DNA from: Treponema sp. J25
GTDB lineage: Bacteria > Spirochaetota > Spirochaetia > Treponematales > Breznakiellaceae
Length of the DNA stretch: 64,000 bases
Assembly: GCF_004343725.1 (NCBI RefSeq)
Contig: NZ_PTQW01000005.1
Coordinates: 62,001-126,000 of the forward strand
Direction of reading: 5' to 3'
Below are positions 26,456-35,534 of this stretch, in pieces. The position numbers and the translations under genes were made by a program. Every line of letters begins with the position of its first letter. Position 1 is the first letter of the stretch. The notes beneath the pieces are model-generated. The model worked only from the letters and a program-made list of their open reading frames with translations. It made no database searches and had not been told where the DNA came from.

Positions 26456-29392
26456 ATGGAACATATCACTATTCCTTCTCAATTAACCGGAATGAACGGC
26501 ACGGTCCGTATCGAGATCCGGAATCTAAGTTTTTCTTATTCCCGTGAGAATTCCCCTGATGTAAGGGAGGAAAATGAAGGCCCCTGGCAACTGCGGGGAA
26601 TACGCTGTAGTATTGGGCCGGGAGAACGGATTGCCCTGCTGGGCGCTAATGGATCGGGGAAAAGCACCCTCTTGCGGTGCCTTACCGGTCTCCTTTCGCC
26701 ACCTCCGGGGACGGTGCACATCCATGGGCTCAGTCCTGAACCGTTAGATCCTGCTCGAGAGACGGATCGCCCCCCTATCCATAGAGGGGTGGGGATGATT
26801 TCCCAGGATCCGGATGAACAGATTGTGGGGGCCGTAGTAGAAGAAGACATAGCCTATGGACCTCGAAATCTGGGACTTGCCGAGGCGGAGGTCCGGCGGC
26901 GGGTGCAGAGTGCTTTGGATCTGGTGGGTTTAGAAAAACTTAAAGCGAGGCCGCCCCAATTCCTTTCCGGCGGAGAACGCCAGCGGCTTGCTATTGCGGC
27001 GGTCCTCGCCATGGATCCCGCGGTTCTTATTCTTGATGAAGCGACCTCTATGCTGGATGGTCTCCATCAGGAACGGATCGACGGAATCCTCGCGGCCCTT
27101 GTGCAACAGGGAAGGACGGTGATCCAGGTAACCCATCGCTTAGAAGAGGCCCTGCGGTGTACCCGGTGCCTGGTTCTATCCGCAGGTCAGTTAGTGTTTG
27201 ATGGAGATCCCTGGGACCTGGTTGGTCACCCCTCTTTGTACGACTGGGGCTTTCGACCGGGACACGCCCTTTCGATGGTGCGCTCTTTGCAACGGCTATT
27301 TCCCGGTTTTTCGACTTCTTCCCTTGCACCTTCTGACGTGGCCCATGCCCTGGTGCCCTATCTTGATGATGTAGAAGCCTGGAGTACTGCCCGGGAACGG
27401 TGGTCCCGCTTTCGCTCTACCCCGGGGAAAGAATCCCTGTCCTTCAGTAAAAAAGGCCCCCTTTCTGAGAATATCCCTTCCCCCTGTGTCGAAGTTCAGC
27501 ACCTGGGGCATCACTATGGTGAAGGAACACCCTTTGCAACCGCTGGTCTTGTAGACTGTAGTGTATCAGTCTATCCCGGGGAAAGCCTTGCCCTTATTGG
27601 GCCCAGCGGAGCCGGAAAAACCACCTTTTTAAAACATCTGAACGCTATTCTGCTTCCCACTACCGGGACCCTTAGGGTTTTGAATCAAAATCCTCTGGAT
27701 CCCGGCGTCTCTTTACGAAGGCTGCGGCAAAAGGTGATTCTCGCGGTTCAACATCCCGAACGGGCCCTATTTGAACCCTACGTGGCTGATGATATAGCTT
27801 ATGGTCCCCAAAATCTGGGGTTCCAGGGAAAGGCCCTTCTGGAGCGGGTTGCCCATGCAATGAAACAGGTGGGACTTAATTTTAATCTGTATAAGGATCG
27901 GCGGTGTCGAGAACTTTCGGGAGGGGAAAAGCGCCGAGTTGCCCTCGCGGGGGTGCTGGCGATGGATGGGGCGGTGTATCTTCTGGATGAGCCCACCGCC
28001 GCTTTGGATGGAAGGGGAACCGAGGAGGTGCTTTCTTTATTACGAACATTGCAAGAAAAGGGGAAAACCCTGATCGTAAGCACCCACTCGTTGGAAGAGG
28101 CCCTTCAGTTTGATAAGGTGGCTGTGGTGGTGGCTGGCCGCCTAGTACAAATAGGAGCTCCCCGACAACTGTTTTATCGGCTTTGGGACCCCTCCTGGCA
28201 ACTTGAACGGCCCTGGATTGTTCGGTTTGCCGAAGAACTTTCTTCCTTTTTTTCTAGAACAGGGGAAAAAGGCCCCAACCCAGGGGAACCATTGATCCAT
28301 GATTCACCCTGGCATGCCCAGGTGCCACACATCTTTGAACCCTGTTCGATAGAAGAATGTCTAGATATGCTCCTGGGAGATTACTCGTCGGAAAAAGAAA
28401 GGGAGATCCCGGCTGTTTCCCCCGCCATTTCTCCGGTGGAGGGGATGCGCCCCCCTCAAGGGGATGATGCTCCGGCTCTAATGACGTATCCTTTGGCGGA
28501 AAAGGATCTATCCTATCACGCCGGGGCTAAGGCTGGAGATGCCGGTGATGCTGGTCAGGAAAGAAACACCTCCCCTGAGGGGAGTTCTGCACCCAGAAAA
28601 AAGAGAAGCCGCACAACCACGGGAATTGAATTTTTCCGTACCATCACTATGGGGCTCTTTGTGGATCGGCCTTCCCGTCTCAGAAGCCTTTCTCCTTCCC
28701 TCCGGCTTATCCTTACGGTGCTCAGTTTTATTTTTATTCTGGCCAGTTCCCGGCCCCTTTATCCCCTCATCTGTATCGCCATTTTCTTGGTGGCAGGGGC
28801 CTTATTGGGAAATATAAGGCCCTCCTATCTCCTTAAGAATATTCGGCCCATGATTCCCTATCTTCTTTTTATGGTTCTATTGCAACTTCTTTTTTCCTGG
28901 CCCGAAGATACGAGCGCTGTCCTCTGGCGCTGGTGGCTCCTGGATGTTACCACCTTTGAACTGGAGCGTTCCCTCCTTATGGTGGGGCGCTTTGTGGCCT
29001 TTGTGGTGCTCCTGAGTCTTTTTACCGCCCTTACTTCTCCCGATGAGATGCTGCGTTCCCTTTCAAAACTGTTACGCCCCCTGGGATATCTAGGAATCCC
29101 CGTCCCCCTCATCCTCGTGGTGCTTCAGATAACCTTTAATTTTATTCCTATTCTGGTGGAAGAGGCTGAGCGGATTGTGGTAGCCCAGTATTCGCGGGGT
29201 GGGGGCTACGAGGGGCGCTGGAAACTGGCCGGACGGATCAGAGCGGCCCTGGCGTTGACGGTTCCCCTTTTTATCAGGGCCCTCGATCGGGCCGAAGCCC
29301 TTTCCCGGGCCATGGAACTGCGCTTGTTTGAAAACATCCTCCGTGGGAGGAATAAAAAGAATGGCCCATCCCCCTCTAAAGAGATATACTAG
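26456..29392 (+). CDS. ECF transporter: two ATPase domains and the T subunit in one protein
   Basis: 978 residues. First ABC domain (about 18-265): Walker A GANGSGKST at 63, QDPDEQ Q-loop, LSGGERQRLAIAAVLAMDP, LILDEAT. Second ABC domain (about 345-590): Walker A GPSGAGKTT at 382, LSGGEKRRVALAGVLAMD, LLDEPT. A charged linker of about 130 residues leads to an EcfT membrane domain (about 725-965) with four to six helices and the coupling motifs AQYSRGGGY and RAMELRLF. In energy-coupling-factor importers EcfA, EcfA' and EcfT are normally three proteins; here all are one. The S component follows at 29457. ATG 26456 has GGAG 5 nt upstream. Substrate inferred from coaX nearby: possibly pantothenate. 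Confidence 0.88.
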   Translation: MEHITIPSQLTGMNGTVRIEIRNLSFSYSRENSPDVREENEGPWQLRGIRCSIGPGERIALLGANGSGKSTLLRCLTGLLSPPPGTVHIHGLSPEPLDPARETDRPPIHRGVGMISQDPDEQIVGAVVEEDIAYGPRNLGLAEAEVRRRVQSALDLVGLEKLKARPPQFLSGGERQRLAIAAVLAMDPAVLILDEATSMLDGLHQERIDGILAALVQQGRTVIQVTHRLEEALRCTRCLVLSAGQLVFDGDPWDLVGHPSLYDWGFRPGHALSMVRSLQRLFPGFSTSSLAPSDVAHALVPYLDDVEAWSTARERWSRFRSTPGKESLSFSKKGPLSENIPSPCVEVQHLGHHYGEGTPFATAGLVDCSVSVYPGESLALIGPSGAGKTTFLKHLNAILLPTTGTLRVLNQNPLDPGVSLRRLRQKVILAVQHPERALFEPYVADDIAYGPQNLGFQGKALLERVAHAMKQVGLNFNLYKDRRCRELSGGEKRRVALAGVLAMDGAVYLLDEPTAALDGRGTEEVLSLLRTLQEKGKTLIVSTHSLEEALQFDKVAVVVAGRLVQIGAPRQLFYRLWDPSWQLERPWIVRFAEELSSFFSRTGEKGPNPGEPLIHDSPWHAQVPHIFEPCSIEECLDMLLGDYSSEKEREIPAVSPAISPVEGMRPPQGDDAPALMTYPLAEKDLSYHAGAKAGDAGDAGQERNTSPEGSSAPRKKRSRTTTGIEFFRTITMGLFVDRPSRLRSLSPSLRLILTVLSFIFILASSRPLYPLICIAIFLVAGALLGNIRPSYLLKNIRPMIPYLLFMVLLQLLFSWPEDTSAVLWRWWLLDVTTFELERSLLMVGRFVAFVVLLSLFTALTSPDEMLRSLSKLLRPLGYLGIPVPLILVVLQITFNFIPILVEEAERIVVAQYSRGGGYEGRWKLAGRIRAALALTVPLFIRALDRAEALSRAMELRLFENILRGRNKKNGPSPSKEIY

Positions 29393-29456
29393 AGCGAGGG
29401 GTGTACCATTGCCTGCCAGAGGGCAGGACCAATTCTATGTGTGGAGGTAAGCTTAT

Positions 29457-30056
29457 ATGGCACGCCTACCGATTCGTAAAATTGCCGTGACAGGGGTTCT
29501 CTCTGCCCTGGCAATCGTCTTGGGACTCACCCGACTGGGATTTATCCCCTGGTTTTCCGGTGCATCCCTTACCATTATGCATGTGCCGGCTATCATCGGT
29601 GCGATTCTGGAAGGACCGGTGGTGGGGATCTTAATTGGGGGACTCTTTGGCCTTTTTAGCCTGCTCCAGGCAGCGCTGGCCCCCACGGGGCCAGTGGATG
29701 TGGCCTTTACCAATCCCCTTATATCGATAGTTCCCCGGCTTATGATAGGGCTCTTTGCTTTTCTGGTATACCGCGGAATTGTTGGTTCCGGGGAGAGTGA
29801 AAAAAAGGCAGGGAACCTTCGAAAATTCCTTGCCATTGGGGCCGCAGGAATGGTCGGAAGCCTTACCAATACGGTGCTTGTGTTGGGGGCCCTGGGCCTT
29901 TTTGGGTTCTTCCCCTGGCAGGTGATCTGGACCGTGGCGGTGGGTAATGGGCCAGCAGAAGCGTTGGTTGCGGCGCTTCTTACGGTGGCGGTGGTTTCTG
30001 CCTATTGGGCTATTGACCGGGGTGGGGGAAAGGCCCGGCTTTCCCGGGAAGCATAG
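29457..30056 (+). CDS. ECF transporter S component (substrate-binding membrane subunit)
   Basis: 199 residues with about six hydrophobic helices. The segments IMHVPAIIGAILEGPVVGIL, GGLFGLFSLLQAAL and NPLISIVPRLMIGLFAFL are typical of vitamin-type ECF S components. Such proteins bind a vitamin at high affinity and topple in the membrane with the EcfAA'T module. GGAGGT precedes the ATG. A 6-bp hairpin (CCTGCC/GGCAGG, 29412-29427) lies in the gap after the fused ECF gene and may set the ratio of the two products. Pantothenate is the best guess for substrate because coaX comes next. Confidence 0.8.
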   Translation: MARLPIRKIAVTGVLSALAIVLGLTRLGFIPWFSGASLTIMHVPAIIGAILEGPVVGILIGGLFGLFSLLQAALAPTGPVDVAFTNPLISIVPRLMIGLFAFLVYRGIVGSGESEKKAGNLRKFLAIGAAGMVGSLTNTVLVLGALGLFGFFPWQVIWTVAVGNGPAEALVAALLTVAVVSAYWAIDRGGGKARLSREA

Positions 30057-30107
30057 CATACCCACTGGTAATGAACCTGAAAACCTATGACTAAGGGAGG
30101 TGGCGGG

Positions 30108-31025
30108 ATGATACTGGCGGTGGATCTTCGGAATGGCGGGCTCCATGTGGGGGTCTGCACCCCTGACGGACAATGGAAGGCCCGGTTTCGACTTGCCATG
30201 GTGGAGCGGAGTGCCGATGAATGGGCCTTTGTTCTCCGGGGCATGTTCCAGGAACGGCATCTTGATACGATTTCCTGTTCTCAGGCGATTCTTTCGTCGG
30301 TAGTCCCCGCCGCTACCCCCATATTGCTTCAGGCTTTGCGGGAAATCCTTCAGGGGCGAGGGGAGCCCCTCCTGGTGGGGCCGGGAATCAAGACGGGCCT
30401 GCGTATCCGAACGGATAACCCCGCAGAAGTGGGGAGCGACCTGGTCTGTAACGCCGTAGCGGCCCTCACTCTGGTGGGAGCTCCCTGTATTGTGGTGGAT
30501 TTTAGCACGGTCCTTTCGTTTACGGTGCTTAACCCGCAGGGAGACCTGGTGGGGGTTGCCCTCGCTCCCGGGCTTGAGGCGGCAGTGGCGGATCTCCGCC
30601 TCCGGGCGGCCCAGATTCCCCAGGTGCGGCTTGATACCCCCCACACGGCGATTAATAAAAATACGGCCGAATCAATCCGGGCGGGTATCCTTATTGGCTG
30701 GGCAGGGCTTGTGGACCGGATTATCGAAGCGATAGCCCGGGAGCTTGTAGAAGGCCCTAACGACGACAGGGAGCCAAGGGAAGTAAAAAAAGAATTCCGC
30801 CCCCCCCTCTCTTCACCGCAGTCACGACAGGATATGAGGATAGACAAATCCACAACCCCTTTCCCGTATCTTGTGGGAACCGGCTGTTACGAAGACATTC
30901 CGGTGAGGGGAACCTATACTTTTGATCGATGGGAGCCCTATCTTGCTCTCCAGGGGCTGTATCTCATTGCCCGAAAAAATGCCCTTGAAGAGACAGGAGT
31001 ATCGGACAGGGGAACGTCTCGATGA
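30108..31025 (+). CDS. coaX: CoaX-like type III pantothenate kinase, divergent motifs
   Basis: 305 residues, clearly of the CoaX family: SSVVPAATPILLQAL, VGPGIKTGLRIRTDNPAEVGSD, CNAVAALTLVGAPCIVVDF, LAPGLEAAV, INKNTAESIRAGILIGW. CoaX phosphorylates pantothenate in the first step of CoA synthesis. Two motifs differ from the usual: the phosphate loop D-x-G-N-T reads DLRNGG, and D-F-G-T-A-T-T-F reads DFSTVLSF. The catalytic Asp equivalent in GSDL remains. About 50 extra residues sit near 225-270. ATG 30108 follows GGGAGGTGG, preferred over 30087. It may be a weak kinase or a regulator rather than the main CoaX. Confidence 0.8.
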   Translation: MILAVDLRNGGLHVGVCTPDGQWKARFRLAMVERSADEWAFVLRGMFQERHLDTISCSQAILSSVVPAATPILLQALREILQGRGEPLLVGPGIKTGLRIRTDNPAEVGSDLVCNAVAALTLVGAPCIVVDFSTVLSFTVLNPQGDLVGVALAPGLEAAVADLRLRAAQIPQVRLDTPHTAINKNTAESIRAGILIGWAGLVDRIIEAIARELVEGPNDDREPREVKKEFRPPLSSPQSRQDMRIDKSTTPFPYLVGTGCYEDIPVRGTYTFDRWEPYLALQGLYLIARKNALEETGVSDRGTSR

Positions 31026-31470
31026 GAGGGTTACCCTTTCAATCGGGCAGCGTTTGCCGCGTGTTTTAACGTAATACCGGTGGCGCCTGCCCTGAATTTT
31101 AAAAGACCAGCAACGCCCGCCATTCTCTGCCTCATCTATACCTCATAAAAGCAATTTTAAACCAGTTAAAATTTTTGTTATTTTCCTTTTTTTGTATTGC
31201 CTTTTTGTTTCTCCCTGGCCTATAGTCTCTCCTAGTAAAAAGCTTTTTAAGGGTGGAGCGAGACGGGGAAAGACGGTAAAGCTCTTTTCAGGCTTTCCCC
31301 CGGACCATGGGGCCTGGTAAAAAATAGTTTTTCCGGTTCGTTACCCTAAAGAAGAGGATAAACTCCGGCGTCATTCTTCGGGAAATGCCCGGGAGGAGAA
31401 ACTCTGGTACGCCCCTCTTTTTAGGGAGGGGATGTTTTTTATTAAGAAGCGAAAAGGAGCAAAACCACAC
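31026..31470. other. 445-nt gap between coaX and the ABC exporter genes
   Basis: No gene seen. It holds an inverted repeat GGGCAG/CTGCCC (31041-31097) soon after coaX that may act in termination, an AT-rich stretch (31150-31200), a promoter (31197-31226) and a stem GGGGAAAG/CTTTCCCC around 31266-31301 in the exporter leader. Confidence 0.5.
31197..31226 (+). promoter_or_regulatory. Promoter of the heterodimeric ABC exporter genes
   Basis: TTGCCT (31197-31202), 18-bp spacer, TATAGT (31221-31226), with T-rich DNA upstream. The expected leader is about 240 nt long. Confidence 0.5.
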
Positions 31471-33270
31471 ATGAGGGTGATACTTCGCTATCTAAAGCCC
31501 TACTGGTTTACGGCGATGCTTGCGGTCTTACTCATGGCAGGGGAGGTTGCGGCGGATCTCAGCCAACCTGCCCTGATGTCTCAAATTGTGGACCAGGGGA
31601 TTAAAAATCGAGACCTAGAGATGGTGCTTCACAAAGGTCTTGTTATGGTGGCCCTTGCCTTTTTGGGGGTGCTTGGTGGGGTAGGTTGTGCTGTTTTTTC
31701 AAGCTATAGTTCCCAGGCAATGGGCTGTGATATGCGACAAGCAGCCTTTCGGCGTATCCAGTCCTTTAGTTTTACGACCCTGGATCGCTTTTCTCCGGCT
31801 TCGCTCATTACCCGCTTAACCAGCGATGTGACCCAAATTCAAAACTTTGTGATGATGATGCTCCGTATGATGGTTCGGGCCCCTCTCCTTGTGGTGGGGG
31901 GAACCTATATGATTATTCATATTGATGGAAAGTTGGCCCGGATTCTGTTAGTGGTTTTCCCGCTGTTGATTGGAGGCACCGCGCTTATCATCGGAAAAGG
32001 TTTTCCCCTTTTTACGAAGGTTCAGGAAAAACTGGATGGCCTTAATCGGATTGTTCGGGAGAATCTGGCCGGGGTCCGGGTAGTGAAGGCCTTTGTTCGA
32101 GCCGATTATGAAAAAGCCCGTTTTGATCGGGCAAACCAGGACCTGACGGAGCAAACGGTATGGGCTTCTACATTGATAAGTCTTACCATCCCCCTCCTTT
32201 TTTTAATGATGAATGTGACCATCGTGGCGCTCCTGTGGTTCGGAGGGATAGAGGTGCAGACGGGACATCTTTCGCTGGGAGAGATAATTGCGGCGGTTAC
32301 CTACATGACCCAGATTCTTATGAGCCTTACCATGATTGCTTTTACGATAATGGCCGTTTCTCGGACCAAGGCCTCGGCGGATCGTATACAGGAGATATTC
32401 CAGGCCCCGGTAGAGGAATATCTGGGGGAAAAAGAACCATTCCGTGGCGCACTCCCCGGCGGAGTGGGCCCCCGAAGGCTTGAAAAAGCCCTTCCTCCTC
32501 AAAAAGAAAATGTCCCTGCGGCGGTTTCCCTTAGGTTTGATGGAGTTTCGTTCCGCTATCGAAAGGAAGGGGGAGAAGCGGTACTTAAAAATGTTTCTTT
32601 CAATCTGGACGCAGGAAAGACCCTGGGAATTCTGGGTTCCACCGGGGCGGGAAAATCCACTCTTCTACATCTTATCCCCCGTTTTTATGAAATAGAGTCA
32701 GGCCAAATTCTTTTGGATGGAAAGGATATCCGCTCCTATCCACTGGATGAACTGCGTTCCCGGTGCGGCATGGTGTTTCAGCAGAGCATCCTGTTTAGTG
32801 GTACCATTCGGGATAATCTCCGCTGGGGGAAAGAGGATGCCACCGACGAAGAAATTATTGAAGCCGCCAGGATAGCCCAGGCCCACGACTTTATTATGTC
32901 CTTTCCCGCAGGATACGATACCCTTCTCGAAGAGCGGGGGGTAAACCTTTCGGGGGGGCAGAAGCAGCGGCTTGCCCTTGCCCGGGCCCTTGTTCGGCGG
33001 CCGGCGCTTCTCTTACTGGATGATACGACCAGCGCGGTAGATATGGCCACCGAGGCGCGTATCCAGGAAGGCCTTAAGGGGCTTTCTTCCACGGTGATCA
33101 TCGTGGCCCAGCGGATTAGTTCTGTTATCGGGGCCGATCAGATTATCATTCTGGAGCATGGATCTATTGTGGGTATAGGAACCCATCAAGAACTCCTGAA
33201 AGAAAATCCGGTGTATCAAGACATGTATCAGTCCCAGTTGGGAAATGGTGAGGAGGCCCTGTATGGCTGA
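31471..33270 (+). CDS. Heterodimeric ABC exporter subunit with degenerate ATPase site
   Basis: 599 residues: six-helix exporter membrane domain (about 1-315) and an ABC domain (about 350-590). Walker A GSTGAGKST and signature LSGGQKQRLALARAL are normal, but the catalytic Glu after Walker B is Asp (LLLLDDTTSAVD) and the switch His is Gln (VIIVAQRISS). This is the pattern of the inactive-site half of exporters such as TM287/288. ATG 31471 has AAGGAG 11 nt upstream and gives the usual family start MRVILRYLKPYW; ATG 31432 directly behind GGGAGGGG is the alternative. Overlaps its partner gene. The substrate is unknown; lipids or drugs are possible. Confidence 0.9.
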   Translation: MRVILRYLKPYWFTAMLAVLLMAGEVAADLSQPALMSQIVDQGIKNRDLEMVLHKGLVMVALAFLGVLGGVGCAVFSSYSSQAMGCDMRQAAFRRIQSFSFTTLDRFSPASLITRLTSDVTQIQNFVMMMLRMMVRAPLLVVGGTYMIIHIDGKLARILLVVFPLLIGGTALIIGKGFPLFTKVQEKLDGLNRIVRENLAGVRVVKAFVRADYEKARFDRANQDLTEQTVWASTLISLTIPLLFLMMNVTIVALLWFGGIEVQTGHLSLGEIIAAVTYMTQILMSLTMIAFTIMAVSRTKASADRIQEIFQAPVEEYLGEKEPFRGALPGGVGPRRLEKALPPQKENVPAAVSLRFDGVSFRYRKEGGEAVLKNVSFNLDAGKTLGILGSTGAGKSTLLHLIPRFYEIESGQILLDGKDIRSYPLDELRSRCGMVFQQSILFSGTIRDNLRWGKEDATDEEIIEAARIAQAHDFIMSFPAGYDTLLEERGVNLSGGQKQRLALARALVRRPALLLLDDTTSAVDMATEARIQEGLKGLSSTVIIVAQRISSVIGADQIIILEHGSIVGIGTHQELLKENPVYQDMYQSQLGNGEEALYG

Positions 33271-35164
33271 AAAAACGAGGGATGGTGCTTCTCTGGCTCC
33301 TGGGCCATTCCCCATGGGAGGTCCCCGACCAGGAAGAGGTGGGCCCGGTCCTGGCCCGGGGCCCCTCTATCTGGGCCCAAAAGAAAAACCTAAGAATCTT
33401 AGGAAGACCCTGTTCTTCCTTTTGCGCTATCTGGGGCGATATAAGGGGCTGCTTTCTCTTATCTTTGTCCTTGTTCTCGTAAGTTCTGTCATCACCCTTC
33501 TTGGCCCCTATCTTATCGGAAAAGCGGTGGATACGATGGCGGGGGGAGCCGGTCAGGTCCAGATGGATCGACTGCGGGTTCTGCTCTTTTTGATGCTGGG
33601 CCTGTACCTTCTCGGAGGATTGCTTACCTTTCTTCAAAACTACTGGATGATCCGGATCTCCCAGAATACGGTGCGGAATATCCGGCAGGATCTGTTTTAT
33701 CATCTTCAAAATCTACCCCTCCGTTTTTTTGACACCCGCCCCCACGGGGAAATCATGAGTCGCCTTACCAACGATGTGGAAAACATCAACACCACCTTGA
33801 GTCAGAGTGTGATTCAGGTTTTCTCCAGTATTATTACCCTGGCGGGATCCGTGGGGATGATGCTCTATTTAAGTCCCCTCCTTACGTTGCTTACCCTTTT
33901 GACGGTTCCTCTGGGGTTCTGGATTACTTCGATAGTTTCAAGATATACCCGGCAGGTGTTTTCTGCCCAACAAAAGGAATTAGGAAACCTGAATGCCCTG
34001 GTAGAGGAAAGCATTTCCGGTGAACGGGTGATAAAGGCCTATGGACGGGAAAGGCCGGTGGTGCTTCAATTTGAAACAATCAATAAAAAACTGAGGCGGG
34101 CGGGTATTCTTTCCCAGATCTTCTCTGGCCTTATGGGCCCCCTCATGAACATGATAAACAACCTGAGTTTTGTCATTGTTTCTGCCGTGGGAGGTTATTT
34201 TGCACTGCAGGGATACCTTGGACTTGGTTTAATAGCCAGTTTTATCCAGTATTCCCGGCACTTTATGCGGCCCCTTAACGAGGTGGCAAGTCAGATCAAT
34301 ATGATTCAGGCGGCCATTGCCGGGGCTGAGCGGGTCCTGGAAATTCTAGAAGTAGCCCCTGAATCGGATGGCGAAAAGCTCCTTCGGCCGGAGACTGTTC
34401 AGGGGTTTGTAACCTTTGATAAGGTAGTTTTTGGGTATGAACGGGATCGGCCGGTTCTCCAGGATGTGTCTCTTGAGGCCCGGCCAGGTAAGACCATCGC
34501 CCTCGTGGGTCCTACCGGCGCAGGAAAAACCACGATTATTAACCTCCTCGCCCGGTTTTACGATATTGATGGGGGAACCATTTATGTGGATGGCATACCC
34601 CTTTCTACTATAGAACGGGAAACTATTCGCCGTTCCCTGGGAATTGTGCTCCAGGATACCTATCTGTTTTCTGCTTCGATCCGTGAAAATATTCGCTATG
34701 GTCGGCTTTCTGCCACCGACGCAGAGGTAGAAGAAGCAGCCCGAATCGCCGAAGCGGACCCCTTTATTCGTCAATTGCCGCAGGGGTATGAGACGGTCCT
34801 GACAGATGACGCCACGAACATCAGTCAGGGACAGCGGCAGTTGCTTACCATTGCCCGGGCAATCTTAGCGGATCCGGCGATCCTTATCCTTGATGAAGCG
34901 ACGAGTAACGTAGATACCAGGACGGAACTCCATATTCAGCGGGCCCTGCAACGCCTCAGAACGGGTCGAACCAGTTTTATCATTGCCCATCGGCTTTCTA
35001 CGATACGGGATGCCGATGAGATTGTGGTCATTAACCAGGGACGCATTGTGGAACGGGGTACCCACGAGGAATTACTCTCCCAGAAGGGGTTCTATTTTAA
35101 CCTGTATGCGGCCCAGTTCCGGAGGGAGGCAGAACTCAGGGAATCGGAAAACCTGGTGGTGTAG
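33263..35164 (+). CDS. Heterodimeric ABC exporter subunit with canonical Walker B
   Basis: 633 residues. A Pro/Gly-rich cytoplasmic N-terminus (APGPFPMGGPRPGRGGPG) precedes the membrane domain (about 50-350) and ABC domain. Walker A GPTGAGKTT, Walker B with catalytic Glu (LILDEATSNVD) and switch His (IIAHRLST) are intact, but the signature reads ISQGQ instead of LSGGQ. It thus complements the preceding subunit: one ATP site is consensus, the other degenerate. GAGGAGG precedes ATG 33263, which overlaps the upstream stop by 8 nt. Confidence 0.92.
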   Translation: MAEKTRDGASLAPGPFPMGGPRPGRGGPGPGPGPLYLGPKEKPKNLRKTLFFLLRYLGRYKGLLSLIFVLVLVSSVITLLGPYLIGKAVDTMAGGAGQVQMDRLRVLLFLMLGLYLLGGLLTFLQNYWMIRISQNTVRNIRQDLFYHLQNLPLRFFDTRPHGEIMSRLTNDVENINTTLSQSVIQVFSSIITLAGSVGMMLYLSPLLTLLTLLTVPLGFWITSIVSRYTRQVFSAQQKELGNLNALVEESISGERVIKAYGRERPVVLQFETINKKLRRAGILSQIFSGLMGPLMNMINNLSFVIVSAVGGYFALQGYLGLGLIASFIQYSRHFMRPLNEVASQINMIQAAIAGAERVLEILEVAPESDGEKLLRPETVQGFVTFDKVVFGYERDRPVLQDVSLEARPGKTIALVGPTGAGKTTIINLLARFYDIDGGTIYVDGIPLSTIERETIRRSLGIVLQDTYLFSASIRENIRYGRLSATDAEVEEAARIAEADPFIRQLPQGYETVLTDDATNISQGQRQLLTIARAILADPAILILDEATSNVDTRTELHIQRALQRLRTGRTSFIIAHRLSTIRDADEIVVINQGRIVERGTHEELLSQKGFYFNLYAAQFRREAELRESENLVV

Positions 35165-35280
35165 TAAGTAATAGGCGGGCCCCTTCGATCTTCTATACGA
35201 TTTCTCTTAGAAAAGTGCGAAAAAAGGTGTTCCTCTTTTGCCGGCCGACAGGGGGTGCTCAATAAAAAAGCTCCCCTTCG

Positions 35281-35354
35281 TCGGGCAAGGCGGACTTGAA
35301 CCGCCGACCCCAAGTCCCCCAGACTTGTACGCTAACCACCTGCGCTATTGCCCG
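35281..35354 (-). tRNA. tRNA-Pro (anticodon GGG)
   Basis: Read on the minus strand: acceptor CGGGCAA pairs with TTGCCCG, discriminator A. Anticodon stem CAAGT/ACTTG encloses CTGGGGG, giving anticodon GGG. T arm GGCGG TTCAAGT CCGCC. CCA is not encoded. A run of six T follows GGGGAGC on the minus strand (35266-35278), a likely transcript end. Confidence 0.95.
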
Positions 35355-35464
35355 ACGAATGAGAGCTATCACACCCCGCTGCGGTGCCGTTTCGGCAACA
35401 TATCAGGGTGAACGGGGGAGAGCATACCATAAAAAGGCCTGTCGTGTCAATGAAAGCATACCAT

Positions 35465-35493
35465 TTGATTTTACTGCTCCCTTCTTCTATAGT
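35465..35493 (+). promoter_or_regulatory. Sigma-70-type promoter of the MCP gene
   Basis: TTGATT (35465-35470), 17-bp spacer, TATAGT (35488-35493). It lies 41 nt before the MCP ATG at 35535, which has AAGGAGG. Confidence 0.55.
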
Positions 35494-35534
35494 TTAGTTA
35501 TATATAGCCCCTGCGAAATAAGGAGGCCCTTGGT

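Noticed and set aside
31260-31345. Possible c-di-GMP riboswitch because of GAAAGACGG in the exporter leader
   Set aside because: The GEMM core (GGGCAAACC and the second conserved helix) is not found; only a short string is similar.
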